64,000 nucleotides of DNA, from the NCBI GenBank assembly GCA_034387635.1, contig JAOANU010000019.1, forward strand, positions 62,001-126,000, written 5' to 3'. This document shows positions 53,953 to 64,000 of this stretch, piece by piece. The notes beneath the pieces were generated by a model that saw only the letters and a list, made by a program, of their open reading frames with translations, was not told the origin of the DNA and searched no databases. Made by a program: the position numbers and the translations under genes. This stretch comes from Rhodosporidiobolus odoratus (lineage: Eukaryota > Basidiomycota > Microbotryomycetes > Sporidiobolales > Sporidiobolaceae). How positions within the stretch are numbered: the first letter of the stretch is position 1; every line of letters begins with the position of its first letter.

Positions 53953-55818
53953 TCACCTCCCTCCGATGAACATGTCCTTCAGCCGATTGCCCATGCTCTT
54001 CTTGTTCTTCAGCGACTTCTTCTGCGCGTCCCGTGTCGCCGTCTTCGACCGGCGGAGGGCATCATTTTGCCCGCGTTGAACCTCGCATCCGAGCGGGTCG
54101 GAGCCGGAGAGAGACGAGGCGGAGGGCGAAGGCGTGGCGAGTTTCGGACAAGTGAGGTAGAGCGGCTCAGCGAGTTGTTGCGACGCGAGAGAGGACCTTG
54201 AGCTGGCATTCGAGGCAGAGCGCGAGTGAGCAGAGTGGGCCAGCGTGAGAGGCGGTGGACGGTGATTCGGGCGACGCCGAGCGGCCTCGGTCCCAGAGGT
54301 AGAGGTCATGTCCTCCTCGCTGGCCTCCTCGGCCGCACTGCTCAGATCGTCCTCGCCTTCCTCCTCGTCCTCCTCATGAAGCAGCGACCTAAACTCTTCC
54401 ACCTTCCTCCACCTCTCAACTTCCTCCCCATCTTCCCCACCGACCATGCCCTCCCTCATAGCCACCTCCCCATACCCCCCTTGAACCGCCTTCGCATGAC
54501 GAGGCGTCACACCAAAAAACCGATCCAAAGCCTCTACATCAAACCCTTCTGCCGAAGTAGCGATTGGACGTCCATTCAAGGCTTCTTCCCTCTTACGACG
54601 TTGTTTACGCCGCTCGGCGCGCGCGAGGAGTTTGTATTCGAGAGCGGCGATTGCTCGAGTTTTGCTCTTCGACGACGACGACAATGAAAGAGGGGTTTTG
54701 TGACCATTTGATGTGGTCGAGGTGGGAGATTTGCGCGAGGCTCGGGGAGGCGAGAGATGAATGACTGGAGAAGGGGCGAGGGCGAGGTCAGTGAAGGGGA
54801 GGCGGCGGGTCTGCTGCTGCTGCGGGCTGCGGTAGATTGGCGAAGTAGGGTGGAGTTGGAAACCGTTGTCCAGGTTGAAAGCGGAACCAAGCGCGGGGGA
54901 GGACGTCAGGGAGTAGCATATGGCGCTGCGAGAGCGCTTGCCGGGACTGCTAGGGGTGCGAGAGAGAGGGCGGGACTTGGTCGGCGAGCCGGGAAAAGCG
55001 CGACGAGGAGAAACGAGAGGAGAGGCGGTACGGGAAGAAATGTGCCGGAAAGGGTGACGTGGTGAAGACGGCACTTTAAGACTCTTGCGAGGGGACGAGG
55101 GGCCGGTTCGAGAAGTCTTACTGGGGGAAGAAGGGTAACGAGGGCGGGATCTTGAGCTTGGCGACGACGGTGCCCCATTCGAAAAGGTCGAGTAAAGCTC
55201 GTCCTCCCACGCCGAGCTAGCGTCGCCGTCTCCGACGATTCCGCATGCTTTGAGCATGACCGAGACGTTGTCGTCCTCCCCGACCCGCCCTGGTTCATGC
55301 AGGACGAGTGAATCGACCTGATTTATGAATGCGCCCTCGCATACGACCATGTCGTCCTCGCGGGAAGCCTGCGTCGGCGTGGAGGTACTAGAAGTGGAAC
55401 CGGCGGATGAATCGCTCAAATGAGAGATGGGCGCTGGACAGGAAGAACTGGTCGGCGAGTCTGAAAAAGCGGAAGAAGGGGGAGACGGTTGAGCGGCAAG
55501 GATGGCAGCGAAAGGGTTGCGCGAGGAAAAGACGGTTTGAACGGGGGAGATGCAGTATTCGTCGCCGAAAACATCACAGGCCGGGCTCGGCCCAGGCGAA
55601 GTCTCGGTTCGGCTCAGCGAGGAAGACGATGCTTGACCGTGTACGCCTGTTTCGCTAGCCAGGATAGGCAATGGCATCGAACGCTGGAACCCCCTCGGCG
55701 TCATGTCAGGCCCATGAATTGAAGGCGACGGCGTCGACGGTGTTTCGGGAGAAAAGGAGAGGAAGGAAGAAGCGGTCGACGAGACGGGCGTTCGGGGCGG
55801 TTCCGGGAGGCCAGACAT
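53953..55818 (-). CDS. Ser/Pro-rich orphan protein (621 residues)
   Basis: A single long exon with strong coding character: MSGLPEPPRTPVSSTASSFL at the start, many SSPxSPRK/SPSKTSR motifs in the middle (residues ~215-300), and a basic helix AIAALEYKLLARAERRKQRR. A conserved-looking block (GRPIATSAEGFDVEALDRFF, GVTPRHAKAVQGGYGEVAMR) is followed by an acidic stretch (LLHEEDEEEGEDDLSSAAEE). The end is basic: KKSLKNKKSMGNRLKDMFIG. I do not recognise a domain. The abundance of S/T-P sites next to basic residues suggests a protein regulated by phosphorylation; the terminal RLKDMF helix could be a membrane or partner-binding end. These are inferences. No introns are needed. Confidence 0.8.
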   Translation of the reverse strand: MSGLPEPPRTPVSSTASSFLSFSPETPSTPSPSIHGPDMTPRGFQRSMPLPILASETGVHGQASSSSLSRTETSPGPSPACDVFGDEYCISPVQTVFSSRNPFAAILAAQPSPPSSAFSDSPTSSSCPAPISHLSDSSAGSTSSTSTPTQASREDDMVVCEGAFINQVDSLVLHEPGRVGEDDNVSVMLKACGIVGDGDASSAWEDELYSTFSNGAPSSPSSRSRPRYPSSPSKTSRTGPSSPRKSLKVPSSPRHPFRHISSRTASPLVSPRRAFPGSPTKSRPLSRTPSSPGKRSRSAICYSLTSSPALGSAFNLDNGFQLHPTSPIYRSPQQQQTRRLPFTDLALAPSPVIHLSPPRASRKSPTSTTSNGHKTPLSLSSSSKSKTRAIAALEYKLLARAERRKQRRKREEALNGRPIATSAEGFDVEALDRFFGVTPRHAKAVQGGYGEVAMREGMVGGEDGEEVERWRKVEEFRSLLHEEDEEEGEDDLSSAAEEASEEDMTSTSGTEAARRRPNHRPPPLTLAHSAHSRSASNASSRSSLASQQLAEPLYLTCPKLATPSPSASSLSGSDPLGCEVQRGQNDALRRSKTATRDAQKKSLKNKKSMGNRLKDMFIGGR

Positions 55819-56772
55819 GGCTGAGAACGATGTAGGGCATCAGTTGGTCGACTTGGGAGGCGGCAGCAGATGAAGAAGCGAGATGAACGCACTTGCGGAG
55901 GTCAAAGTGGAAAGAAAACTGTCTGCGGGCGTAAGAACGCAGTTGAAGTGCGATCGTGAGACCAAACAAGCAACAGCCACAAGCACTCGCGACTGGTAGC
56001 ACAGGAGGAAAGCAAACAAGCTCAGCTGCATAGAGCATAACGCAGCGCCTCGTCTTCTTCCCTCGACAAAGGCAACGGTGTCCACCATTCAACCTCCGCA
56101 AAGCTGCTTCCCCGACAGCGCGCAAGATGCGCGTCTCGCCTTGTCCTTGATTGGTTTATAGCTGGCTTGATGCAGAGGAGGCGCGTCGAGGTGTTGTCCG
56201 AGACAGAATCGAAGACGAGGGGAGACAAAGGGAGCAAAGGAGAAAGGGAGAAACGCGGTAGGCTGGGTTGGGCTGTGTGCGAGTGGAGTGACGTCGTAGC
56301 ATGCTCCGACGGAGTTCTTACGGCTGAATGAGGGGACAGACGAAAGCAGATTGAATCGCAGGAAACCAATTGCAATTGCCATTGCCTTCGAGCGAAGCTG
56401 TCTCGTCGTGTCTACTGACCTTAGAATGCGCTACAGGACGGTCTCGGGCTGCACGCAGGCTTTCCGAGCGTGCGAAGGCGTGCACACCCAGAAAAACGCT
56501 GTTCAGAGACGTTACAGAAGTCGCCAACCCGCGGCGACGGCGAGAAGAAAAAAAAGAAGGAAAGAGAAGGGCACCGAATAAGCTGCTAGGTAACGAGCGC
56601 TATGAGTACGGGTATAATCAGAGAGAGATGGTGAAGGAAGAAATCGCTAGGGCCCGTGCCAAAGGTTAAGCGCGAAGAGAAGAAAATCGAAAAGAACCCT
56701 CAGAATAGCCTCCACCTCGGCCGGTTCCACTGGCGCGTTCGCTTCGCACCAAGCCATACTACTGGCAGGCTC
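55819..56772. other. Intergenic between two minus-strand genes
   Basis: 954 bp with the 5' region of the orphan gene (left) and the 3' flank of the membrane-protein gene (right). Several overlapping short frames on both strands, none with a motif. Confidence 0.5.
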
Positions 56773-58866
56773 TCACATCGCAAAACCCGTCCCATCGTCT
56801 CGATCCTTGTGATCCTCCGGATCCTCAAACGGACTCTTCGCCCGCTCCTGCCTCCTGCCATCGTCCTCCTCTTCCTCCTCGACAAATTTCCTCTCCTGCT
56901 TCATCTCCGGGCCACCAGCGCCGTTCCCCGCCCCCGCTGTAGCAGTCTTAGCCGCCAAAGTCCCACCCGTCAAACTGCGCAACATCTTAGCCGGCCTAGA
57001 GAACAACATTCCTGCTATACCTCCTCCTCCTCCGCTCGAATTGGTCCGAGACGCTGCACCACGAGCACCAGGAGGGGGAGAGACGGCGTCTCGAGCGTAG
57101 GAGGCGAGTGCTTGATCGGGCGACAGGATCTGCGAGGACCGGTGGGCGTAGGCTGGGGTCATGGCAGGGAGCGAGTCGGTTGAGAGAGCCGGGAGGGTTG
57201 GCTTAGATCGAGTCGCGGACCCGCTAGAGGAAAGTGGGGAAGTCGGAGACGGGATAGGGTCGCCGAAAGGAGACTTGGGGGAAGGGGAGGAAGAACCGTA
57301 GGCCAGGTCACCGTCGCGTACCACGGCGAGGGCGGGGAGGGTGGAGAGCTCGTTGCGCAGAGAGGAGGCGACGGAGGCTTTCGGAGCGTGACCGCTTGAG
57401 GTGCCAAGGGGTGACGGTTTCAGTGAGGTCGAGGACGGCGAGCGGATAGATGCGAGTTCTTCCCGAGTGCTGAAGGAACGGGGGAAGTAGCTGTCGCCGA
57501 CGTTGTCCGCAGCCGAAGGCGAGCGAGGTAGAGAGGATGTAGAGCGTGCGAGTACCGGCGAGTGTTGCGAGGACGAGTGTGAAGAGCCGAGTCCTGGCGA
57601 GGTAGGAAGCGGTTCGTCTTCCGAGGCGAAGAAGGTCGAGTTTCGCTGAGAGTGGTGCAAGCTCGATCGAGTATGCACGCTGCTCCTGTTGCCAGCACCG
57701 TGTCGGCTGCTCGCCATTGACGGACGGGGAAGACCCTCTCCAGCGGCGAACGATACGCGCGAGACGCGGTCTCCCTGTCCAGTTTGGCGCATCTCGGCTG
57801 GCACGGGGGGCCGGATGCCAGCACCAAGGGGAGACGGTCCGTTCATCCCCGATCCGGCGAAGGAGTAGGTCGAGTTGCGGTGAGATGGGTCGGCGAAGTA
57901 AGATTGACGGTTTGCAACGGAGTATTGCGAGCCGGACGGACGGTGGGTCGGATGGAAGGAACCAGGGCGTGAAGCCGCCATTGAGGGACGGGGCTGCCAC
58001 GTGCCTTGAGAGATCATCGACATGCGATTGTCGACCACCTGCAGAACCAGGTTAGACGCGTCGCTGAAGAGGCAGGGGCAAAGCACGCACGGCACTGAAA
58101 CGCTTCGTTGCCGACTTCTTCTTCCGTTTGTTCCAGATCACGTAGCCTAGCGCGGCAACTGCGAGTGCGAGAAGGGGTACAGCAACGGCAGCTCCAAGCT
58201 TACCACCGGACGGCGTTGAAGTTGACTTGTTCTCGACGGATTCGACTGAAGGTCCAGTGTAGGCGGAGGGGGCCGCAGAATCGGTCACGGTCGGATAACT
58301 GTGATCGAGGGGAAGGAGCCTGTCGTCAAGAACACCGTGTAACAGTACAGGCAAGAAAGAGAAACGTACGAGCCGTTGTAGGAGATGGTAAAGATGGGCC
58401 CAGAGGGTGCAGGCGTGTTCCAGCTGGGCTCTCCGGACGGAACGATCGAGAGCTGCAAAGAGCGAGAGGTGGAGCGAAAGCACGCGCCTCCGTTCCCGTC
58501 AACATCTTTCTTATAAGAAGGTAGACAAAGAAGCACACTTACCTGAGCCGACACGCTCCCCGCACCGGTGCTAGCATTCCACCACCCCGGCTGGAGCTGC
58601 GTGTCGAGCTTTCCAGCGGTGTAGGTGGCGCCGGTCCATTCCCTGACGGCCAACCAGCCGGAATCCTCCTGCACACTCAAGTACAGGTCGATGGTCGAAC
58701 CCTTGATCTCGACGCAGGTTGGGTCCCATGTCAAGCTGATAGGCTCGTACACTGGTAAGGTGTCTGTCGAAGCGGGATAGGTGTAGAGGGCGGAGGTGGA
58801 GGAACAAGCCCGACGAGTGAGACGTGATGGGCGATGATCGCGGGGCTGCCGGTGGGCGTGTGCCAT
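56773..58866 (-). CDS. Single-pass membrane protein with long Ser-rich cytosolic tail
   Basis: Ectodomain: YEPISLTWDPTCVEIKGSTI, DLYLSVQEDSGWLAVREWTG, QPGWWNASTGAGSVSAQ, then after an intron LSIVPSGEPSWNTPAPSGPI and FTISYNG. A third exon gives a Ser/Thr stalk and one membrane helix, LGAAVAVPLLALAVAALGYV, followed by IWNKRKKK. The large last exon (58,040-56,773) encodes a ~430-residue cytosolic tail rich in Ser/Pro (RNSTYSFAGS, SRVSFAAGEG) and ending acidic, then DDGTGFAM. This layout resembles fungal type I wall or surface proteins of the sensor type, but no WSC or Mid2 domain is evident. Splice phases for the last three exons are good. The start is unresolved: the ATG at 58,866 is followed by a basic, not hydrophobic, sequence, so a signal-peptide exon may lie upstream. 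Confidence 0.72.
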
Positions 58867-59541
58867 GTTTGTATGGCTTGTGAACGAGTGACTAGGGTAG
58901 TGTATAGCGGATTCTGTAGGTAAGCGAGATTGGTAGGGTTCAAGGTTGGTTGGTTGACCCCCCTCCCTCATACGCTCACACCCCTCGCTTGACCATCTAA
59001 GCAGTTCTATGGGACCGCGACTATCAGCCATACGCTCATTTGACGCGTTACACAATATCACCAACGCCTGTCAAAGGTGTTGTTAGCCCGACTCGGTCAC
59101 CTCTTCCTCCTCATCAAACATGACGGAATCAGCCTCGCCTCCCCCACGACAGAGTAGGGCCAGTAGTCACGGTTGGTGAAACAGCTATGATGAGGACAGC
59201 GACGCGCTTTGGCTCGAGCATGTCGCCGCTTTGGGTCAGTGACTACGGGACAATCCTACTCGTAAACAAGTCAGGTGCGCTGCTCCCTATCACTCTGTTC
59301 TCGTCCACAGAGCTTTTGATCGCTGGCATTCTAAGAGCAGCTGAGGTCGACGTGTGCACTCTTTTTCGAGCGAGCCAGCGAGGTCTACAACAGCTTCGCA
59401 CTTCTTCTTTTCCTTCCTGTCTTCGCTTGCGGCGCCCTCGCAGCACCCTGCATCCCAGCTTCCGATTGGCCAACACCTCACTGCCCGCCTCAATACCGGC
59501 GGTGGTCTAATGCTCGCTGGGCCCGCTCGCCATTCCGTTCA
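58867..59541. other. Intergenic with fragmentary coding-like frames
   Basis: On the plus strand MTESASPPPRQSRASSHG (59,119) runs through an in-frame TGA into NSYDEDSDALWLEHVAALG, followed by a GTCAGT donor. Further frames such as SFALLLFLPVFACGALA follow. I could not assemble a convincing gene. Confidence 0.35.
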
Positions 59542-59991
59542 TCAAGCCTCGAGTCTCAAAACCCTTGCAACGCTTGCACGGCTATCGAGGTCATCCGCCG
59601 TTGGCGCGGTAGCACAACCACTTGGACCCAGCTGTGTCCCCATGCTGGCTTGAGAGCACAGCACTACCGACTTTGCAGCAGGCTTGACCATTTCACACCT
59701 GAGGGTCGCGTAGTCGGGAACAGGCGCGTCCTGCTTTTCAAGCCGCATTGCGACGTACTCGCACGGTGCCCCTTGCGGTGTCTTTTGAGGTGCTTGATTG
59801 CATGGCTCGCCCGGCTTGCAAAGCGGAACACGACGTGCTAAGCCGTATTTTCCGTACGAGTAATCGGTCTTCAGTGAAACGCCCGTATCCCTCTTCATCT
59901 GCAGGGCAAGCTGATTCCGTCTCTTTTATTGCGGACGTCGTAACGCTCGCCCGCCATCTACTGCAGCCTCGGCGGAACGACTGGACAGCAC
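59542..59991 (-). CDS. Candidate small secreted cysteine-rich protein
   Basis: The last exon (59,900-59,542) reads MKRDTGVSLKTDYSYGKYGL, ARRVPLCKPGEPCNQAPQKT and ATLRCEMVKPAAKSVVLCSQ, with six cysteines and a Kex2-like ARR site. Upstream, FCLTLPAFAVLSSRSAEAA (about 60,045-59,990) resembles a signal peptide and ends at a GTAGAT donor; the acceptor would be CCCTGCAG just before 59,900. No start codon for the signal exon was found, so a first tiny exon would be needed. Coding status is plausible, not shown. Confidence 0.38.
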
Positions 59992-60300
59992 GGCAAACGC
60001 CGGAAGAGTCAAGCAGAACTATCCGCGGAGGCAGTGCTGAGCGGTACCGAGGCGGTACGTTTTTGGTGCTGTCTCGGTCTGTTTCGGTGACGAACACCAA
60101 CTGATCATCACATCTGAAACAGCATCTTATCCCGGATCTTTCCGTAGCCTACTGAGAACTTTTTCTTTTCCCGACTCCTCCTCGCTCTGCCTGGCCCATC
60201 CGGCATCTCTTGATCTGCATCCCATCCTTGCTCATTCCCGAACAGTTCACTTTCCGCGCCTTTACCTGTCCACCAGCACTCAAACATCAAGGAGAACGGC

Positions 60301-61319
60301 ATGTCCATCCGTGATCACCTGCCTCGTCCTCGCCCTCCTCTCCGCGGCTTGGCGGCAACGCTTGCGCGAGACTGGTCACATCAAGAAGCCACGATTGCGA
60401 ACCTTTGGGACGATCCCTGCGCAGGTGCGTGCACGGTCGTCTTCGCTCTGCTGGGCGTCGAGCTGATGCCTCTGTTCCTGCGCAGAGATTAGCAAGTCCG
60501 AGACAGCTTACCGTGGAAGGAAACACATTCGCTAACGAGAAGTCCTTTATACAGCCGCCCAGGAGCGCATCCATCGTATAGACCAAGCATTCATGGCCAG
60601 CGAGGAGTATGAACGCCAGCTTTTCTACCTTTCTCTGTCGGTGTGTCGTCTGTTCCCATGTTCCAGCCCCTCGCGACCATGTACTATCTAGGCACTGACA
60701 TTAGTCAGAATGCTGTTGGCTGACCGTCTGTGACGGACAGGGGAGTCAAAGAGAGAAACTCGATCACTTCAAGCAGTTCGAGATTACCGCCGGTCTGAAG
60801 TACGGAGCAGCCAGTACGGCAGTACATTATGCTGAAGTACGAGCACGCGAAAGTCCAAGTGCGCTTACTTCCCTCGTCCTGCTTGAACACAGTTCGCCCT
60901 GTCTTACGAGTATGGCGCCTGGATGAGCCCGGGGTACATAGCACCTCACCACAAACTGCCCAGCATCCCTGCTACTCCCAAATCCCAGAGGTCGATCTCC
61001 CTGCTTCCGTGCTGACGTCGACTTGCCGTATCGCAGGTCCCGAAGCGAGCCGTGGTGCGTTCTTTTTGCTTCTCCGAGTATTTGCAGTTTTCACAAATCA
61101 GCACCTCCCTCCCTCCTGTCACGAATGAATTGTCAGACCTCGTGTCCTCACTCAACCGCTGACTTGCGCTCGCATCCCCCGCACCCAGAGGCCTACAACG
61201 CCGTCCTCGTAATGGGAAGATACGCATATCGCCAAGGACTCCTCCGCAAGGTGATCGACGGGATTCAGAACGGCAAGACGGATCAGCAGATCAGGATCTT
61301 GCTTGGGCTTTTCGAATGA
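60301..61319 (+). CDS. Unrecognised multi-exon protein
   Basis: Exons with good splice signals: MSIRDHLPRPRPPLRGLAAT ... IANLWDDPCA (60,301-60,423), EISKSETAY, then (branch GCTAAC, acceptor TATACAG) PAQERIHRIDQAFMASEEYE and RQLFYLSLS. Next come GSQREKLDHFKQFEITAGLK, YGAASTAVHYAE, FALSYEYGAWMSPGYIAPHH and KLPSIPATPKSQ. The final exon AYNAVLVMGRYAYRQGLLRK ends with VIDGIQNGKTDQQIRILLGL and FE. A small exon around VPKRAV does not join in phase with the preceding exon, so one junction is wrong or the gene is damaged. I do not know the family. It is predicted soluble and helical. Confidence 0.55.
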
Positions 61320-62067
61320 TTAGCCTTGCGCAGAGGCGGATGGAATGAACAACATAGTTTGCCGTCGTGCGTTGACTGCTGACTCTGCGATCTTCGCGCT
61401 GCTGACTCTCGCTAACCCCCAATAGTACTCATGATTCTCGCCGAGGGCTTCTGCTGTACTCACGTGACTTACTGCACTGTCAGTGATCTGCTGTGCGTTG
61501 AAAGGCAACATGCGACACTGGTGCACTCGTCGACTACTGTCACCCACCCACTCCGAGGTTGCGCCTCGGTCCCATCCCAATATGTTCACTCATCCTGCCC
61601 ACCCGCTGGTAGCAAGGCTGACGCTACGGCGGGCTTCTGAGAAGACGGTACGGAGGAAGAAAAGTCGCGTTTGAGAAGGCCAAACGTCCTCGCTTTCTCT
61701 CCGTCTAACGCGACTTTACTGCACGAGCGCGTCGTCTCGGTTTGTTTGGCCTTCCCGCTCGCTCTTCCCCCCTTTCTACTGTATCGACGCCATTCGGCTT
61801 CAATGCCATCGACAATGCCGCGTACCCGCTGCCACTCGCCCATCCGCCAGCTCCAGCGCCTAAGATTATGTTTCCCAATGCCGGCCCTCTTCCCCGTGAG
61901 CTTCCGGTTCTTCTGCCGTCTTTCGGTGAAGGCTCACACGCGTGGCGACAGCACCTCCGGCCTACTTGACTCATCCTCAACCGGCCCGTCCTATCCTCCT
62001 GCAACGACCAGTGCGTTTTTTCTTCCTCGTCTTTGTTTTCTTTATCGTGCTAACCAGCTTGCTACAG
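61320..62067. other. Upstream region of the broken F-box gene
   Basis: A 58-bp intron with donor GTGCGT (62,010) and a good branch site and acceptor (GCTAACCAGCTTGCTACAG, ending 62,067) precedes the F-box exon. No ATG in the matching frame was found in the exon before it. The rest is unassigned. Confidence 0.45.
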
Positions 62068-63236
62068 GCTACGCTGTCACTCGAGATCTCCAAGAAGACA
62101 CTCAACGATCCGGTACTCTCGAGAGGCAATCTGACCAACTGCGCTCACGTGCCGCGCTCATTCCTCCTCGTCGTTCGCACTCGTCTCTTCGCAAAGATCA
62201 CCTTCGCCGTCTAACGCCGGGACGGGCTGGAGGCGCTCTATCTTTTGACTCGCAGGATCTATCAGCTCTTTAAGACGCTCACGCGCGTACCGGAGATTGC
62301 AGGCTTGGTCAAGGACTTGCGGTTCGAGGTGAAGCAGGCGGGACGGTTCTTTCCGCTGGGTGGCGCCGAGCAAGTCGAGCTCGAGGAGGTGGTGGAGAAA
62401 CTTCTTCCAGCTCTGGACAATCTCGAGCAGTTGCGTATGACGTGTGAGAACTCGAACGGGCCGACTCTTTCCTCTCTTCTCGAAGACCTCGTCCTTCCCT
62501 CGATTACCTTCCTCTTCTTCGCCAATTTCCCTTCCACCCTCGTATCCACGTTCCCCTCTCTTACCCATCTCGGCACTCACGTAGCCGACGACGACGACGA
62601 CGACGACCTCGCACTGCCTGCGCCGCCGATCGAAACCCTCAGTCTCTACCCCGTCTCCAACTCCGGCCTCCCGTCAAATCCCTGGCTCCTCCTGGCCACC
62701 GTACAGACAGTCAAGGATTTGACGATTTCATACTGTCCTTGGAGCGGCGGCGAAGATCCCTGCGCCGACTACCCCTCATTCAACCCCAACCTCTCGGACC
62801 ACTCCTCCCTCATCACTTTTCGGCCCTCCCACCGGTGCCTCGAATCACCTCATCATGGGTGTGGTACTGGGAGGGAGAACGAAGCCCCGTATCGCTCAAG
62901 TTTTCCTCGAACCTCGACAGCCTCGCCATCGCAGACGACGGGCTGGGCAAACCGATCCCTCAGGCTTTCTTCCGCAACGTCCCGACAACCCTCTCGACCC
63001 TTGACATCCCTACCTCGGCAATTCGGCCGGCTACCCTTATCACCTTGATCAAGAACTGCCTGAAGGGGTTGAAGGTGCTCGTCCTCGAGGCTACGGTCGA
63101 TGACTTAGATGGGGAGAAAAAATCAAGCTGGGCTTGGACGCGGACGAAGTCAAGGGAACTGGCCGCAGTGTGTGAGGAGAAAGGCGTCGAGTTCCTCACT
63201 CGAGTGGTGGCGCCACGTGATTGGAATGGCATGTAG
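62068..63236 (+). pseudogene. F-box/LRR-like gene with nonsense and frameshift lesions
   Basis: After the 3' splice site the frame encodes an F-box-like start, ATLSLEISKKTLNDPVLSRG, NLTNCAHVPRSFLLVVRTRL, FAKITFAV. It then hits TAA (62,212-62,214) and continues in the same frame as RRDGLEALYLLTRRIYQLFK, VPEIAGLVKDLRFEVKQAGR and leucine-rich strands to DHSSLITF. Near 62,816 the coding frame switches: adding one T to the TTTT run would restore SALPPVPRITSSWVWYWEGE and the rest to DWNGM at 63,236. No intron can explain either lesion. With two disruptions and no start codon found, I call it a pseudogene. Sequencing error could explain one of the lesions but hardly all three defects. Confidence 0.65.
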
Positions 63237-63416
63237 GTAGAGCAGAGTAGAAAGGAAATGGAAGCAGCATCTGTACAATAACCTGCTCTGTGCCTAGTAC
63301 GTTTCGATCGCAGGACCAGCGTGAACGAGCACTATTGCCAACATTCGAAGAAGCAAGTCAGCGTAAAGCAAGCCGGTGGAAGCAGACATCAGGTTGACGA
63401 CGAAAGGAAACACTTT

Positions 63417-64000
63417 TTATAATGTAAGCTGCCGCTTTCCTCTCAGAGATTTCCCAGCTCTACATGCCCTCGCCACTTCTGTCCACTCTTGCGAACTCGT
63501 CACATTCGCTCCGTCATCCCCCTCCGACTCGAAGCGCCGCTTCCTTCCTCCGAGCCCACCGGCTGCTGCTGCTGGCTGTACGCGCGCCGCCGCCGTGGTA
63601 AAAGGATGATAGCTCGGCAGCTTCCTGATGTCTGCGCCCGAAGCGAGAGACGTCTCCGATTTACTGCCCCCGCTGTAACTCTCCTCAACTCCTGCTTCTT
63701 CTCCTGCCAGCACGCTCGCGGGTGGCTGTTCCTCGGGCGTCTCCGAGATGTGCGAGGGACCTTCGTAGGGCGAGACGAGACCGCTCTCCCCCGTGCGGCG
63801 GACGGTCTCGTCGGAGGCGTAGGTGTAGTGTGGCTCGGCGCTTTTCTGACGGAAGGAGGGTACGCGAGACCAGAGGGGCGAGGATGAGGCGGATGAGGAG
63901 AGATGAACTTCGGCATTCAGGTGAAGGCGAGAGGTGGAAGTGTCGGAACGGATGAGGAGTGGTTGAAGCTGATCTGATCTCGCAGCAGAAGCGTTTCCAA
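63417..64000 (-). CDS. 3' end of an unrecognised protein (partial at window edge)
   Basis: One open frame runs from the right edge to a stop at 63,417: RSDTSTSRLHLNAEVHLSSS, RVPSFRQKSAEPHYTYASDE, TVRRTGESGLVSPYEGPSHI, SETPEEQPPAS and a basic end, SLRGKRQLTL. It is Ser-rich and probably disordered. No domain is visible. The start lies beyond the window. Confidence 0.6.
   Translation of the reverse strand, partial: GNASAARSDQLQPLLIRSDTSTSRLHLNAEVHLSSSASSSPLWSRVPSFRQKSAEPHYTYASDETVRRTGESGLVSPYEGPSHISETPEEQPPASVLAGEEAGVEESYSGGSKSETSLASGADIRKLPSYHPFTTAAARVQPAAAAGGLGGRKRRFESEGDDGANVTSSQEWTEVARACRAGKSLRGKRQLTL

Noticed and set aside
59119..59520. Plus-strand gene beginning MTESASPPPRQSRASS
   Set aside because: An in-frame TGA with no room for an intron, and following exons in incompatible phases. 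Could be a pseudogene but no family was recognised to support it.

Overview
The window is nuclear DNA of an intron-rich, GC-rich fungus. Short introns (about 45-90 bp) with CTAAC/CTGAC-like branch sites, dense packing on both strands, a Rua1_C-type regulator and a family of F-box proteins of the 'LPxEI..DPxLS' kind point to a basidiomycete yeast. Microbotryomycetes (Rhodotorula/Sporobolomyces relatives) are the most likely group. This is inferred from protein flavour only; no marker gene settles the species.

Layout. 0-3.3 kb: 5' part of a THI5-type thiamine-pyrimidine synthase (-) and a nuclear cyclophilin with an arginine/serine tail (-). 3.3-9 kb: TGS1 cap trimethylase (+) and a Rua1_C-domain regulator (+). 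9-11.4 kb: a gene-free stretch holding a ~170 bp diverged inverted repeat. 11.4-15.2 kb: divergent JJJ1 (ribosome-biogenesis J-protein) and SPC2 (signal peptidase subunit). 15.7-18.6 kb: two convergent F-box-like genes, one with an in-frame stop. 19.7-28.6 kb: divergent SARAF-like protein and the very long MON2. 29-32 kb: divergent ribosomal protein genes RPS6 (-) and RPS13 (+). 32-36 kb: a rearranged, gene-poor stretch carrying truncated, intron-containing inverted copies of both ribosomal genes. 36-40.3 kb: MUB1 (MYND) and a second small MYND protein, tail to tail. 41.5-44.4 kb: poorly resolved genes. 45-53.6 kb: ferric reductase, the divergent PDX1/PDX2 pair for pyridoxal phosphate, and an aldehyde dehydrogenase. 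54-64 kb: a Ser/Pro-rich orphan, a single-pass membrane protein, small unresolved genes, a broken F-box gene and the 3' end of another orphan.

Most interesting points. (1) In the THI5-type gene the conserved suicide histidine (yeast His66) is encoded by a 12-nt microexon, so skipping it in frame would give a catalytically dead protein. (2) RPS13 has a 21-nt microexon followed by a GC-AG intron, and a near-perfect 18-bp hairpin pairs the microexon and its 3' splice site with the intron. The same hairpin survives in an inverted duplicate 2.6 kb away. (3) Inverted fragments of RPS6 and RPS13 lie convergently beside their divergent parents. (4) PDX1 and PDX2 share a 261-bp promoter, and their product, PLP, is a substrate of the THI5-type enzyme at the left edge.

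Exon boundaries were placed by eye from splice motifs, reading phase and protein-family knowledge. Gene ends are reliable where a conserved C-terminus is seen. Internal splice sites of the unrecognised genes are not.
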